Notes: generated by a model not told the origin, from the sequence alone. 64,000 bases of DNA from Mucilaginibacter pedocola (GCF_002013915.1 NZ_MBTF01000012.1:124001-188000); one strand, 5' to 3'. Shown: positions 17,642 through 27,968, counted from the stretch's first letter. Numbers and translations: made by a program.

Positions 17642-18213
17642 GGTTTTATCAACTGAATTATTTCGCGGTAAAGTAAAGCCACGCTCTCGGCTGGTTCTTC
17701 GGCGGCAGTGTGTAGTATCAGGTTAGCGTGTTGCGGCGACTTGAATGGTGCGGATATACCCGTGAAACCTTTTATCTCGTTTTTGCGGGCCTTTTGATAA
17801 AGGCCTTTTACATCGCGCTCTTCGCAAACGGCAATGGGGCAATCTACAAACACCTCAAAATATGGCGCATTCACCGTTTCGCGGGCCATTTGCTGATGCT
17901 CGTGCAGTGGGGTTATAAGCGAGCATATAGCTACCACGTTATTGTTGGCCAGCATATTGGCTACTTCTGCCACGCGGCGCACATTCTCCAGCCGGTCGGC
18001 ATCACTAAAGCCCAGGTTTTTGTTAATGCCTTCGCGCATTACGTCTCCATCGAGGCTTATGGCAAAGATTCCTTCCTCTGCAAGCTTTTGCTTCAGCAAC
18101 CTGGCTATGGTACTTTTCCCCGCTCCCGATAGGCCCATTAGCCAAACTACCATCCCGTTCTGGCCGAGCACCGAAGTGCCCCCAATATTTACTTGCTGCT
18201 GCGTACCTGTCAT
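17638..18213 (-). CDS. cysC: Adenylyl-sulfate kinase CysC
   Basis: A 191-residue protein. The Walker A loop is WLMGLSGAGKSTIARLL, and the APS-binding block is LDGDVMREGINKNLGFSDAD followed by RLENVRRVAEVANM. It phosphorylates adenosine 5'-phosphosulfate to PAPS, the sulfonate donor. I use the ATG at 18213; one two codons further upstream (18219) is possible. The sulfate adenylyltransferase genes are not in the window. It converges on cysQ with a 4-bp overlap, so the two are not one operon although they act on the same nucleotide cycle. Confidence 0.92.
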   Translation of the reverse strand: MTGTQQQVNIGGTSVLGQNGMVVWLMGLSGAGKSTIARLLKQKLAEEGIFAISLDGDVMREGINKNLGFSDADRLENVRRVAEVANMLANNNVVAICSLITPLHEHQQMARETVNAPYFEVFVDCPIAVCEERDVKGLYQKARKNEIKGFTGISAPFKSPQHANLILHTAAEEPAESVALLYREIIQLIKP

Positions 18214-18283
18214 CACCAATTATTCCGTCGTTTTTACAAATATACCCGCCCGCAGGCAAGTTTTTTCAATAAAACAGCATTTA

Positions 18284-18346
18284 GGACGCTATTGCTAAAA
18301 TTGCGGACTATAGGAAATTTTCAAGTGGCCTTCGCACCTACATTTG
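18284..18346 (+). promoter_or_regulatory. Putative HTCS operator and promoter of first GH16 gene
   Basis: CGGACTATAGGAA (18304-18316) has a degenerate partner beginning GGACGCTATTG exactly 21 bp upstream (18284). A perfect Bacteroidota -7 element, TACATTTG (18339-18346), follows 22 bp downstream. The same ACTATAGGAA box occurs before the second GH16 gene at the matching distance from its -7 element. Binding by the hybrid regulator encoded between the two genes is inference. Confidence 0.6.
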
Positions 18347-18417
18347 GCTAACCAATTGACGTAAAGATATTTAAGAATTAATCAAATATCATTATATCAT
18401 CTTAAACACCAAGCATT

Positions 18418-19203
18418 ATGAAAAAGTTATCGTACTGTTTATTAGTAGTTTGTGCCCTGGCATCCTGTAGTAAGGATGCAGTTAAAAAAAGCACACCATC
18501 CTCCACTACAACCGAAAGTACCGACAGCAAGAAAACAACTTTTGCTACGCTATCTTTCAGCGGCTACACCTGGACCATCAAAGACTCGGGGACAGGTACC
18601 GCAGGCCCCGGCCCTAACCGCTGGAAAGGTGCCAATGCCTTTGTTGATGCTAACGGCTATCTGCATTTAAAACTCAGCAAAAATGCAACTACAGGCGTAT
18701 GGGAATGTGCCGAGGTAACCAGCTTAACCAGCTTCGGCTATGGCACTTACCAATGGAAGGTTGAGGGCGCTATAAACAATCTGGATAAAAACATCGTGTT
18801 GGGTTTCTTCAACTACTCGGGCGTAGACGGGTACGACGAAATGGATATCGAATATGCTAAATGGGGCGTAAACAATAACCCATGGGCAAACTACACGGTG
18901 TACCCAAAACAAGGGCAAGGGCCGGCCAATTACCACACGGCTACCACCTTTACCACAGGCGGCACATACATTACCAACAGGTTCAAACGCACCGCCTCAT
19001 CAGTGGTATTTAAAACATTGAATGGCTTTTACGATGACGATACCAATTTGGCTTACACTACTACCTGCTCATCGCCACCAAATTCTATCAGTACGCTGAG
19101 CATGCCCGTTCACATGAATTTATGGCTATTCCAGGGGAATGCGCCCGCAAGTAATAATACAGTAGAAATTATAGTGCACGAATTTAAATTCACCCCGCTA
19201 TAA
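18418..19203 (+). CDS. GH16-like lipoprotein hydrolase
   Basis: A 261-residue lipoprotein: signal MKKLSYCLLVVCALASC with the lipobox Cys at 17, then a Ser/Thr-rich linker. The rest is a concanavalin-like beta-jellyroll with the GH16 signature EMDIE at residues 141-145 (nucleophile E141, D143, acid/base E145), preceded by GFFNYSGVDGYD. GH16 enzymes cut beta-1,3/1,4-glucans, galactans or related chains; the ExDxE form is that of lichenases, agarases and XTHs. The adjoining hybrid regulator and shared operator box place it in the same locus as the second GH16. Confidence 0.8.
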   Translation: MKKLSYCLLVVCALASCSKDAVKKSTPSSTTTESTDSKKTTFATLSFSGYTWTIKDSGTGTAGPGPNRWKGANAFVDANGYLHLKLSKNATTGVWECAEVTSLTSFGYGTYQWKVEGAINNLDKNIVLGFFNYSGVDGYDEMDIEYAKWGVNNNPWANYTVYPKQGQGPANYHTATTFTTGGTYITNRFKRTASSVVFKTLNGFYDDDTNLAYTTTCSSPPNSISTLSMPVHMNLWLFQGNAPASNNTVEIIVHEFKFTPL

Positions 19204-19232
19204 GTTTTAGTTGACTTCGTTAAAGAGGAGGG

Positions 19233-19266
19233 CCCGGTATTGCAGCGTTGCAAGCCGGGTTTTTTA
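19233..19266 (+). terminator. Terminator after first GH16 gene
   Basis: CCCGG (19233-19237) pairs with CCGGG (19255-19259), with an inner TTGCA/TGCAA stem in the loop. A run of T follows. Confidence 0.75.
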
Positions 19267-19291
19267 TTTCGCTGCCCCAATATTTCATAAA

Positions 19292-19435
19292 ACGTTCCGA
19301 TGGAACGTACCTAGCCTTTGCTTTTCTTTTCTGTCTACCGATAAGTCGTTCCTTTGGAACGATTTTCTACGCCCCATCGGGGCGTATTATGGGTAGACAA
19401 AACCAATAATAAATATCAACGTTCCATCGGAACGT
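19292..19435. repeat. Multi-hairpin intergenic repeat (ACGTTCC-type)
   Basis: Three palindromes in a row: ACGTTCCGATGGAACGT (19292-19308), TCGTTCCTTTGGAACGA (19346-19362) and ACGTTCCATCGGAACGT (19419-19435). Between the last two is ACGCCCCATCGGGGCGT (19369-19385), bracketed by GTCTACC (19333) and GGTAGAC (19392). It lies between two converging genes and has no coding potential. Confidence 0.75.
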
Positions 19436-19476
19436 CTTATAAATTCGCGTTTATTATAGAATGTAATATCCCGATC

Positions 19477-22400
19477 TTAGGAATACTTGCCCGCCTTCTG
19501 CACTTTGCTGATATACTCCTTGGGCGGTATACCAAATTGCTTGATGAATGATTTGGAGAAGTAGGATGGTGTGTTAAAACCCACTTCGTAAGATACCTGA
19601 TTGATGTTATACCTGCCCTCTAACAACAATTGCAGCCCTTTTTTCACCCGTATGCTCCGGATAAAATCGTGCACGCCCTGCCCGGTAAGTGTTTTAAATT
19701 TGGCGTACAATACCGTACGGCTCATGGCAGTAAACTCCCCTATTTTGCGGCTATCCAGTGTAGCATCTGCAATATTGCTTTCCACATAAGCTACTACCTT
19801 ATCCAAAAACTCTTTATCTACTTTGTTGTAGGTAACGGTATCGGGGTATAACTCATCCGAACTTGCGTATTTCGAGCGCATGCGGATCTGTGTCATGATG
19901 AGGTTGTAGATCACCTGGAACAAAATAGGCTGGCTAACAGGTTTCATCAAATAGGCATCGGCCCCTGCTTCGTAGCCCGACAGCTGGCTATCGTGATTGG
20001 TTTGGCTGGTAAGCAAAATAATGGGGATATGGCTAATGAGTTCGTTACTCTTCACGGCGTTGCACAATTCCAACCCACTCATTACGGGCATGATCATGTC
20101 GGAAATGATCAGGTCGGGCTGCATGCGTATGGCGGCATTGATACCATCCTCGCCGTTCTCGGCCTCCATTATCTCGAAAGAAGGCTCCAGTATCAGCCTC
20201 AGGTAGATTCGTATCTCATAGTTATCATCAACAAACAAAATGCGTTTGCCTTTTATTTTCTCCACCTTGTGCTCGGCAAATACGTCTTTAAAATAATTTT
20301 CGGCCTCTGCCCTGCCCTCGCCGCCAATGGCTACGCGCGTGGATAATGCCGAAACTCCTTTTGGCAGCTTAATGATAAAGGTTGAACCCTCGTTTGGCAA
20401 ACTACTAATGGTGATAGAGCCGTTGTTAGCCTCCACAAACTCCTTGGTTATCATCAGCCCCAGCCCGGTGCCCTTCTCTCCTGCCGAACCTAAGGAAAGT
20501 ACCTGCCGCTCGATGGTAAAGATGTTTTCCAGTTGTTCCTCCGTCATACCTATGCCTGTATCGTGGAAGATGATCTTTACCTCGTTTTCCAATTCTTCGG
20601 CCTCTATCCAAATTTGCCCGTAGGCTGGTGTGAATTTGATGCAGTTGCCCAATATATTACGGATAACCGTATCTATCATATCCTTATCGGCATAAATGGC
20701 CAGCGCGGTATCTACACTGGTGCTCAGGCTGATGTTTTTGTTGCGCATTTGCTGTTGCAGCAATTGCTCGTTCTTCACCACCAGATCGTACAAACTGAGG
20801 TTAGCCGGAAAACAGCTGAGGTTTTGGTTTTGGGTTTTGGCCCACTCCAGCAGGTTGATGAGCAGGTCGAGCACCGAGCCGGCGCTGTTGCTGATATCGG
20901 ATATATATTTAGCTACTGTAGCGGAGCTAAGCTTGGGTAATTGCTTTTTAAGGTTTTCGGATATGCCCGATATGGCGGCTATTGGGTTCCGCAGATCATG
21001 CGCAAGTATAGAGAAAAAGCGGTCCTTAGTTTTGTTGGATACCTCCAGTTGGTTAATGGTGTTTTCCAGTTCCTGGTTTTGCGAAACTATCTGTTCCTGC
21101 TGGTTCAGGATCTGGTCTGATTTGGTGATCACCTCACGGTTGTATTGCTCCAGCATAATGTTTTGCTGCTTCAATTCCTGGGTACGTTTTTCCACCTCGG
21201 CGGCCAATATTTTGTTGCGCAGCCTGATAGATGCCACCCGTCTGTAGAAGATAAACACGATAAGCGCAGCAACGAAGGCTACCACGAGGGTGTAAAACCA
21301 CCAGGTCTTCCAAAACGGGGGCCTCACCGTGATATTAAGAACCAATACATTTTTAGAATATACGCCCTCGTTATTAAGCCCGCGCACCTTCAGGTAATAT
21401 TCACCCGGATCCAGGTTGGTATAGGTAAGGCTGTTCTTCATGCCCAGGTCGTGCCATTGCCTGTCGAAGTTCTCGAGGATGTAACTGTAACGCTTTTTGT
21501 CTTTATTCACATAATTAAGCGAGGCAAAATCTACGGTGATAACTGCCTGGTCGTAATTAAGCGTTACATGATCGTTGTAGGCTATGCTGCTCTTCATGGT
21601 TTTACCGTTCGCATCAACCGCTACCTCGCGGTTAAATACCTGGAAGCCCGTAAAAAGCAATGGCGGGTCGAACGCGATACTGGTAATATGCCCGGGGTAA
21701 AACTCGTTAAAACCATTTATGCCGCCCAGGTATATTTGCCCGGTGCGGCTAAAGCATTTGGCGGTTTTAAACTCATTACTTTGCAAACCATCGGCAATGG
21801 TGTAGTTTTTGAACCTGCCGTCTGCCAAATTCATACGGCTTAATCCGCCCGTAGTTGCTATCCACAAATTACCCGCAGCATCGCCGGTTATACTTTTGAT
21901 GAGATTGCTCGGCAACCCGTTGGTGGTATAATAGCGGGTGAATTTGCCGGCGCGCTTGTCCAGTTTGTTCAACCCGTCGTTTGTGCCTATCCACAGGTTA
22001 AGGGCAGCATCCTCGTAAACGCATATTGCGCTGTTGTTGCTCAGGCTGTTGGTGCTGCCGTTGCTTTTGTAATTGGTAAAGCGGCCGGTTGTCGGGTTTA
22101 AAATAGCCAACCCGGCCCCATCGGTACAAACCAAAATATCGCCGTTGCGGCTTTCGTTTATCGAGAGAATATTATCATTACCCACGCTGTGCAGGTTATT
22201 ACTATCGTGGGTGTAGTGCTTAAAGCTGTCGGTACTTTCGTCGTACAAATCCAGACCGCCGCCGTAATTGCCTACCCAAATGCGCTGCTTGCTGTCTTTA
22301 AAAAGCGCAAAGGCGTAATCGCTGTTGAGGCTGCCGGGTACATTGGCGTTATGGCGGTAATATTTTAACTGTTTGTTAGCCGGGTTGTAAACACTCACGC

Positions 22401-23697
22401 CCCCGCCCCAGGTACCTGCCCAAATCATCCCGCGGGCATCTTCGGTGACCGATACCACATAATCACTGGATAGCCCGCCCCTTGCATGGTTCAAATTGCT
22501 AAAGTAGCCCCGCTTACGGTCGAACAGGTCCAACCCGCCGCCATCGGTGCCTATCCACAGGTTTTGTTTACTATCCTCATAAAAACAGTTCACAATATTA
22601 TTGCTCAGGCTGTTCTTATTGGGTTCGTGCTTGTAATGGGTAAAGTTATCCGCATCCCGCTTGATCAGGTTTATACCACCATTCAGCGTGCCCAACCAAA
22701 CATTGCCCTTGGTATCGTTAACAATGGTATTAATGGTATTGCTGCTGATGCTGGTTAAGTTATTATCGGTGTAGGTGTACTGGATGAACTTTTCTTTCAG
22801 CGGGTCGAAGATGTTCAGCCCACCGTTCTCGGTACCTATCCACAGGTTATGCCGAATGTCTTCTCCCATGGCCAGCAAAAAGTTGGTGCTTAGCGCGCTG
22901 TTTTCACGGGTGTATATTTTAAACCTGCCGCTTGCAGGGTCCAGCCGGTTAAGCCCACCACCATAAGTACCTACCCATATCAGATGGCGGCTGTCCTCAA
23001 AAATGAATTTTACTTTATCGTCCGATATCGATTCGGCGTTTCCCGCCTCATGCACATACCTTTTAAAGGTGCCTGTTTTACGGTCGAGCAGGTTTAGCCC
23101 GCTGGTGGTACCCACCCAAATATTGTGGCGGCTATCTTCCAGCACGGCGGACACGTTGTTACCTGTTAAACTATTGGCCTTGCCAGGCTTGCTTTTATAG
23201 TGGCCGAACTTACCCGTAGCCGGGTTTAAAACATCCAGCCCATTATCGGCTGTGCCTATCCATATTTTATTTTCGCTATCGCGATAAAGTGCCTCGATAA
23301 AATTACTGGCGATGCTGTTGCCCGTGTTGTTTTGCTGGTAATGTTTAAAGGTATTCAGCCGAGGGTCGTAAGAATTAATGCCGCCTTCCCAGGTGGCTAT
23401 CCAAAGGTTTCCTTCCTTATCATCGGTGATGGCCTTGATATCGTTCGAGCTTAAATTATTACCCGCCTGCTGGGCTTTTTTATAAACTACGAACTTGTAA
23501 CCATCGTACCGGTTAAGCCCGTCCTTGGTTCCAAACCACATAAAACCCTTCCGGTCCTGAAAGATACAGCGCACCGTACTTTGCGATAATCCTTCGTTAA
23601 TGCCTATCTGTTCCGATTTCAGGTCCTGCTTTTGGGCAAGGGCACTGAGGCAGCACATTAAGGCAAGCATTAAAAGAGTGAACGGGCGGTAAGTCAT
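19477..23697 (-). CDS. Hybrid two-component system sensor/regulator (HTCS)
   Basis: A 1406-residue one-protein signalling system. In order: signal peptide; some 14 two-component propeller repeats (consensus IWIGTxxGGLNxxD) to about residue 700; a Y_Y_Y domain; a transmembrane helix (about 797-818); a coiled coil; HisKA with FFSILAHDLRNPIAAISG (His near 899); HATPase (NILGNCIKF, GTGLGLMITKEF); receiver domain with DLIISDMIMPVMSG (Asp near 1199); and a C-terminal AraC HTH ending NTPSYFSKSFIKQFGIPPKEY. It senses a glycan fragment in the periplasm and activates neighbouring genes. It lies between two GH16 genes, facing away from the SusCD operon. Confidence 0.97.
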   Translation of the reverse strand: MTYRPFTLLMLALMCCLSALAQKQDLKSEQIGINEGLSQSTVRCIFQDRKGFMWFGTKDGLNRYDGYKFVVYKKAQQAGNNLSSNDIKAITDDKEGNLWIATWEGGINSYDPRLNTFKHYQQNNTGNSIASNFIEALYRDSENKIWIGTADNGLDVLNPATGKFGHYKSKPGKANSLTGNNVSAVLEDSRHNIWVGTTSGLNLLDRKTGTFKRYVHEAGNAESISDDKVKFIFEDSRHLIWVGTYGGGLNRLDPASGRFKIYTRENSALSTNFLLAMGEDIRHNLWIGTENGGLNIFDPLKEKFIQYTYTDNNLTSISSNTINTIVNDTKGNVWLGTLNGGINLIKRDADNFTHYKHEPNKNSLSNNIVNCFYEDSKQNLWIGTDGGGLDLFDRKRGYFSNLNHARGGLSSDYVVSVTEDARGMIWAGTWGGGVSVYNPANKQLKYYRHNANVPGSLNSDYAFALFKDSKQRIWVGNYGGGLDLYDESTDSFKHYTHDSNNLHSVGNDNILSINESRNGDILVCTDGAGLAILNPTTGRFTNYKSNGSTNSLSNNSAICVYEDAALNLWIGTNDGLNKLDKRAGKFTRYYTTNGLPSNLIKSITGDAAGNLWIATTGGLSRMNLADGRFKNYTIADGLQSNEFKTAKCFSRTGQIYLGGINGFNEFYPGHITSIAFDPPLLFTGFQVFNREVAVDANGKTMKSSIAYNDHVTLNYDQAVITVDFASLNYVNKDKKRYSYILENFDRQWHDLGMKNSLTYTNLDPGEYYLKVRGLNNEGVYSKNVLVLNITVRPPFWKTWWFYTLVVAFVAALIVFIFYRRVASIRLRNKILAAEVEKRTQELKQQNIMLEQYNREVITKSDQILNQQEQIVSQNQELENTINQLEVSNKTKDRFFSILAHDLRNPIAAISGISENLKKQLPKLSSATVAKYISDISNSAGSVLDLLINLLEWAKTQNQNLSCFPANLSLYDLVVKNEQLLQQQMRNKNISLSTSVDTALAIYADKDMIDTVIRNILGNCIKFTPAYGQIWIEAEELENEVKIIFHDTGIGMTEEQLENIFTIERQVLSLGSAGEKGTGLGLMITKEFVEANNGSITISSLPNEGSTFIIKLPKGVSALSTRVAIGGEGRAEAENYFKDVFAEHKVEKIKGKRILFVDDNYEIRIYLRLILEPSFEIMEAENGEDGINAAIRMQPDLIISDMIMPVMSGLELCNAVKSNELISHIPIILLTSQTNHDSQLSGYEAGADAYLMKPVSQPILFQVIYNLIMTQIRMRSKYASSDELYPDTVTYNKVDKEFLDKVVAYVESNIADATLDSRKIGEFTAMSRTVLYAKFKTLTGQGVHDFIRSIRVKKGLQLLLEGRYNINQVSYEVGFNTPSYFSKSFIKQFGIPPKEYISKVQKAGKYS

Positions 23698-23851
23698 TAG
23701 ATATAAATTACTTAAGGCTTCAAATATCAGCTAAAAAACACACATCGCATACACCTGAAATTTCGATAAAATAAAAATACATCATTTTTATCTGCCATTT
23801 ATTGAAAATTTCACAATTTCATAATCAAAAGATTAGAATTATATTAACAAC

Positions 23852-23915
23852 GGACTATAGTACTTAAAATCGGGACTATAGGAACGGGACGAACTTTCTG
23901 CTGGGTGTAATTTAG
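23852..23915 (+). promoter_or_regulatory. Putative HTCS operator and promoter of GH16-SusCD operon
   Basis: GGACTATAG at 23852 is repeated at 23873 (GGACTATAGGAA), a 21-bp period, which suits two AraC-type monomers on one DNA face. A near-consensus -7 element, TAATTTAG, lies at 23908-23915, 33 bp after the start of the proximal ACTAT. The same layout precedes the first GH16 gene. Which protein binds is inference. Confidence 0.65.
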
Positions 23916-23943
23916 GCAAACATAAAGCCATCATTATTTTTTC

Positions 23944-24741
23944 ATGAATTTAAAAAAATTACTCTTAACTACTGTTACTTGTTTTGGGCTGTCGGTACCG
24001 GCATTCAGCCAGGTGTTTTTTGATGATTTTAAGTCATCATATATCGATAGCGCCGTATGGTATAAGCACGATACCAAGTGGGGCGAAAACCCTGCTAAGG
24101 GCACCCACGGCGGCGTAGTGCCGGCCAATATTTATGCACGCAAAGGCACGCTTATTATAAGGGCCCTGGGCGATAAGTATAAGGGCTACGTGCAAGGCCA
24201 TGGCCAAAACACCAAAGTTGGCGGGGCTATGCGTACCGTGAAGCAATACGCATCGGGCTCGTACGAAGTGCGCGCCAAGATATGCCCGCAGGTGGGTGCG
24301 CTATCCGCCTTCTGGACGTTTTATTACGAGAACGATAACTACAACCACGAGATAGACTTTGAGTTCCCGGGCCATAACCAGGCGCCTAATAAACCCGATA
24401 GCTCGAGCCTGAACTGGGGGCTAATGACCAACTGGACCGGCGTTGGCGAAACCCAATACAAAACCACAGATGCCTACTTTGGAAACCAAACCGATGGAGA
24501 GTACCACCTCTACCGTTTTGAATGGCACACTGGTGGCAACGGGCAAAAGCCAAGGGTAGAGTATTACTACGATAATAAGCTGATGCATACGGCTTATGAG
24601 CATATACCTTTCCATGCCGCCAACTTCACTTTAGGTATATGGTTTCCCAACTGGATAGGCAAAGCCAATTTTGATACGGACTACATGTATGTAGACTGGG
24701 TGAAGATAACCCCTTATAACGAACCTAATGATGTACACTAA
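23944..24741 (+). CDS. Secreted GH16-like hydrolase
   Basis: A 265-residue protein with a Sec signal (LLLTTVTCFGLSVPAFSQ) and a single GH16 jellyroll. The catalytic motif is EIDFE at residues 136-140 in NHEIDFEFPGHNQ. Supporting blocks are YASGSYEVRAKICPQVGALS and YHLYRFEWHTGG. It has the ExDxE (no bulge) arrangement, like its partner at 18418, with which it shares only family-level similarity. SusC starts 110 bp downstream on the same strand, so it probably heads the operon that runs to 33233. Confidence 0.85.
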   Translation: MNLKKLLLTTVTCFGLSVPAFSQVFFDDFKSSYIDSAVWYKHDTKWGENPAKGTHGGVVPANIYARKGTLIIRALGDKYKGYVQGHGQNTKVGGAMRTVKQYASGSYEVRAKICPQVGALSAFWTFYYENDNYNHEIDFEFPGHNQAPNKPDSSSLNWGLMTNWTGVGETQYKTTDAYFGNQTDGEYHLYRFEWHTGGNGQKPRVEYYYDNKLMHTAYEHIPFHAANFTLGIWFPNWIGKANFDTDYMYVDWVKITPYNEPNDVH

Positions 24742-24851
24742 AATTCCCCGATAGCAATATGAATATAACTGCGCACTACATCAGCGACGGGTAAGCACCG
24801 CCTAACCGAAAACTAAAAAACCACAATAACAAAACTATTAATTACCCATAC

Positions 24852-27800
24852 ATGCAAATTTTTACAAAACAACTTAACCTTTTACACAAGCTTGCTTTAA
24901 GCGTTATGCTGATAAGCGTTTGTATCAACTCGTTCGCGGCCGCAGTGCCGGGAAAGGCGGCCCGCGCCGCCGCAAAAGTTACGATATCGGGCGTTGTAAA
25001 AGCCACTACCGGCGAACCCATGCCCGGTGTATACGTACAGGAAAAAGGCACCGGTAACGGTACCGCTACCGATATTAACGGTAAATACCAGTTATCGGTA
25101 GAAGATAACGCCACGGTAACCTTCAGGATGGTAGGCTTTGTAACGCAGGAAATTGCAGTTGCAGGCAAAACCACTATCAACATAGAACTGGTTGCCGATG
25201 TAAAAAGCCTTAACGACGTAATGGTTGTAGGTTACGGCAGCAAAAACAAAAGCACCTTTGCCGGCTCGGCAGTTACGCTGAATGCCGAGGACTTGAACAA
25301 ATCCTCACTATCGGTTGCTAACTTGTTAACAGGCAGGGCATCGGGCGTGCAGGTACAGCAAAACAACGGTACGCCGGGTGCAACTCTGTCTATACGCATA
25401 CGTGGTACCAACTCTATTAATGCCGATAGCGAGCCCCTATACGTTATAGATGGTTTCCCCACCAATAATGGCGTTGGCTTTACGGTTAACCCCGAAGATA
25501 TTGCCTCTATATCGATATTAAAGGATGCGGCATCTACCGCCATATACGGCGCGCGTGGTGCCAACGGCGTTATCCTCATCACCACTAAAAATGGCCGCAA
25601 CAAAAAAAGCAACCTAATGGTAAGCAGCTCGTTGGGTTACCAGCGCGTGGTTGACCGATTCGACCTTGCCGGCGGTTACGATTTTGCGGTACGGTTGAAT
25701 AAATTGTACGAATCGCAGGGTACTACAGCTCCTTACAAACAATCGAGGTTGGACTCGTTACAGGCGGGTATTTTAGGTACCGATTGGCAGAGCCAACTGT
25801 TCCATACCGCTAAGGTGCAAAACCACACCATCTCATTTTCGGGTGGCACAAATAACACCTCTGTTTACTCCAGCTTCGACTATCTGAACCAGGAAGGTGT
25901 GGTGATAGATTCGCGCTACAAACGTGTGGGTGGCAGGGTGAACGTTGACCACGCCGTATCTGATAAATTTAAAATGACCGCAAGGGTATTTGGTAACTAC
26001 GGCGTACAAAACGATTTGCCGTTGGCACCATCATCTATCAACGGCTTCATCAAACAGGTTATTAAGGCAAACCCAGCTTCTACATTTGATTCGGGCGTAA
26101 GCTCTGTTTTAGATGCCCAAAACCCGCTGCACTTTATAGCAGCTACCGACAGGCAAAACTCGGCCTTGCGTACAAACGGTTACTTCTCGTTGAAGTATGA
26201 GCCTATCAAAAACCTCCTTATCCAATCGGATTTGGGTACCGACCTTAACCAAACCAAAATAGATTACTTCGCGCCTTCTACCGTACCTGCGGGTGTGGCA
26301 TCAAAAGGTGTAGGTACTATCACCACTATACAAGAGAGCGAACTGATATTTAACCCCACAGCCAGCTACAGCTTCCGCAAAGCAGGCAACAACGTTAAAT
26401 TGTTAGTAGGTTACAACCAGCAAAAATACGTTTACAGCGAATCTGGCATCACCGGTACCAACTTCAGCAGCGACGATTTGGGTGTAGATAACCTTGGTAT
26501 AGCACAAACCTTCTCGGGCTACTCGGGCAAAACCCAGATAAAACGCCGCAGCTGGTTTGGCCGTATCGATTACGATTATCAAAACAAATACATCTTCACC
26601 GGTACTTACCGTATAGATGGCTCATCGGTATTTGGCGACAACAACAAACTGGGCTACTTCCCTTCGGCAGCCTTTGCATGGCGCTTCAACGAAGAAAACT
26701 TTATTAAAGACCTGGGCATCTTCTCGTCGGGTAAAGTTCGCACCAGCTACGGTATCACCGGTAACGACAGGGTTGCCTCGGGTATTTCGCTGGCAACTTT
26801 TGCGGGTAATAATACCACCAAGTACACCTTCGATGGCGTATCAACCGTGAGTGGTATCGCAGTTACCAAACTATCAAACCCCGACCTGAAATGGGAACAA
26901 ACCAACGCGCTTGACATTGGTATCGATTTTGGTTTCTTCGGCGACCGCATCATATTCGAAGCGGACTACTACAACAAGCAAACCAACGACCTGCTGTTAG
27001 ACAGGAACATATCTCCATCGAGCGGTTTCACCAGCCAATTCGGCAACGCTGGTAAGGTAGAAAATAAGGGTATTGAGTTCTCGTTACAAACCGTAAACGT
27101 AAACTCGGGCGGTTTTAAATGGAACAGCACCTTAACCTTTGCCTACAATACCAACAAGGTAAAATCATTGGGCAGCAACAACTCGGATATTTATGTGGGC
27201 AGCATTAAGCCCGATGGTGCGGCAAGCTTCGAAACGCCGTTCATCATTCGTGTGGGCCAGCCTATAGGCGCTATATACGGTTACGTTTACGAAGGCATAG
27301 TTCAGCAAAACGACCCGGTGTTAACCACCACCCAAAAGAACTCGCAACCCGGCGACCCTAAATATGCCGACCTGAATGGCGACGGCACCGTTAACGCTAA
27401 CGACCGCAAGGTACTGGGTACCGGTGTGCCTAAGATGTTCTTTGGTTTTACCAACAACTTCACCTTCAAAAACTTCTACCTTGATGTAGTAACCCAAGGG
27501 CAAGCAGGCGGCAAATTGCTCAACGTACAAAAAGAGGATATGCTGAACCCTATTGGACAGGGAAACACACTGAAACAGGTTATTTCCGATACCTGGTCGC
27601 CAAGCAACCCGGGCGGTACCGTACCAGCCAACAGCTTCTACGGCACGCCGCATGGTGGTTGGGTAAACTCGAGGTTTGTGGAGAGCTCGGATTATATCCG
27701 TATCAAAAACATCACTTTGGGTTACAATTTCACCAGCGCTATGGTTAAACATTTAGGTATAGCCGGATTGAACATTTACGTGAATGCCCAAAACCTGTTC

Positions 27801-27947
27801 ACCTTTACTAAATACACCGGTTTAGACCCTGAGGTAGATAACCTGATAGACAACCAACAGCAAAACAGGAACGCCGGCCGCGGTATCGACTTTAATGCTT
27901 ACCCGGTTAACAAAATGTACTTAGTAGGCCTGCGCGCAACTTTTTAA
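24852..27947 (+). CDS. SusC/RagA family TonB-dependent outer-membrane receptor
   Basis: A 1031-residue protein. Signal and N-terminal carboxypeptidase-like beta domain (ISGVVKATTGEPMPGVYVQE), then the SusC plug with NVMVVGYG-type box, the segment ASGVQVQQNNGTPGATLSIR and PLYVIDGFP, then the 22-strand barrel ending PVNKMYLVGLRATF. It imports a glycan or similar nutrient across the outer membrane with TonB energy. The SusD gene follows after 21 bp. The substrate is unknown; the GH16 enzymes suggest an oligosaccharide. Confidence 0.97.
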   Translation: MQIFTKQLNLLHKLALSVMLISVCINSFAAAVPGKAARAAAKVTISGVVKATTGEPMPGVYVQEKGTGNGTATDINGKYQLSVEDNATVTFRMVGFVTQEIAVAGKTTINIELVADVKSLNDVMVVGYGSKNKSTFAGSAVTLNAEDLNKSSLSVANLLTGRASGVQVQQNNGTPGATLSIRIRGTNSINADSEPLYVIDGFPTNNGVGFTVNPEDIASISILKDAASTAIYGARGANGVILITTKNGRNKKSNLMVSSSLGYQRVVDRFDLAGGYDFAVRLNKLYESQGTTAPYKQSRLDSLQAGILGTDWQSQLFHTAKVQNHTISFSGGTNNTSVYSSFDYLNQEGVVIDSRYKRVGGRVNVDHAVSDKFKMTARVFGNYGVQNDLPLAPSSINGFIKQVIKANPASTFDSGVSSVLDAQNPLHFIAATDRQNSALRTNGYFSLKYEPIKNLLIQSDLGTDLNQTKIDYFAPSTVPAGVASKGVGTITTIQESELIFNPTASYSFRKAGNNVKLLVGYNQQKYVYSESGITGTNFSSDDLGVDNLGIAQTFSGYSGKTQIKRRSWFGRIDYDYQNKYIFTGTYRIDGSSVFGDNNKLGYFPSAAFAWRFNEENFIKDLGIFSSGKVRTSYGITGNDRVASGISLATFAGNNTTKYTFDGVSTVSGIAVTKLSNPDLKWEQTNALDIGIDFGFFGDRIIFEADYYNKQTNDLLLDRNISPSSGFTSQFGNAGKVENKGIEFSLQTVNVNSGGFKWNSTLTFAYNTNKVKSLGSNNSDIYVGSIKPDGAASFETPFIIRVGQPIGAIYGYVYEGIVQQNDPVLTTTQKNSQPGDPKYADLNGDGTVNANDRKVLGTGVPKMFFGFTNNFTFKNFYLDVVTQGQAGGKLLNVQKEDMLNPIGQGNTLKQVISDTWSPSNPGGTVPANSFYGTPHGGWVNSRFVESSDYIRIKNITLGYNFTSAMVKHLGIAGLNIYVNAQNLFTFTKYTGLDPEVDNLIDNQQQNRNAGRGIDFNAYPVNKMYLVGLRATF

Positions 27948-27968
27948 CCCTTTAACCCAACACGAAAA

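Noticed and set aside
19993..21843. Long plus-strand frames of 117-232 codons inside the HTCS gene
   Set aside because: The HTCS frame is intact over 1406 codons with recognisable domains; these are antisense shadows.
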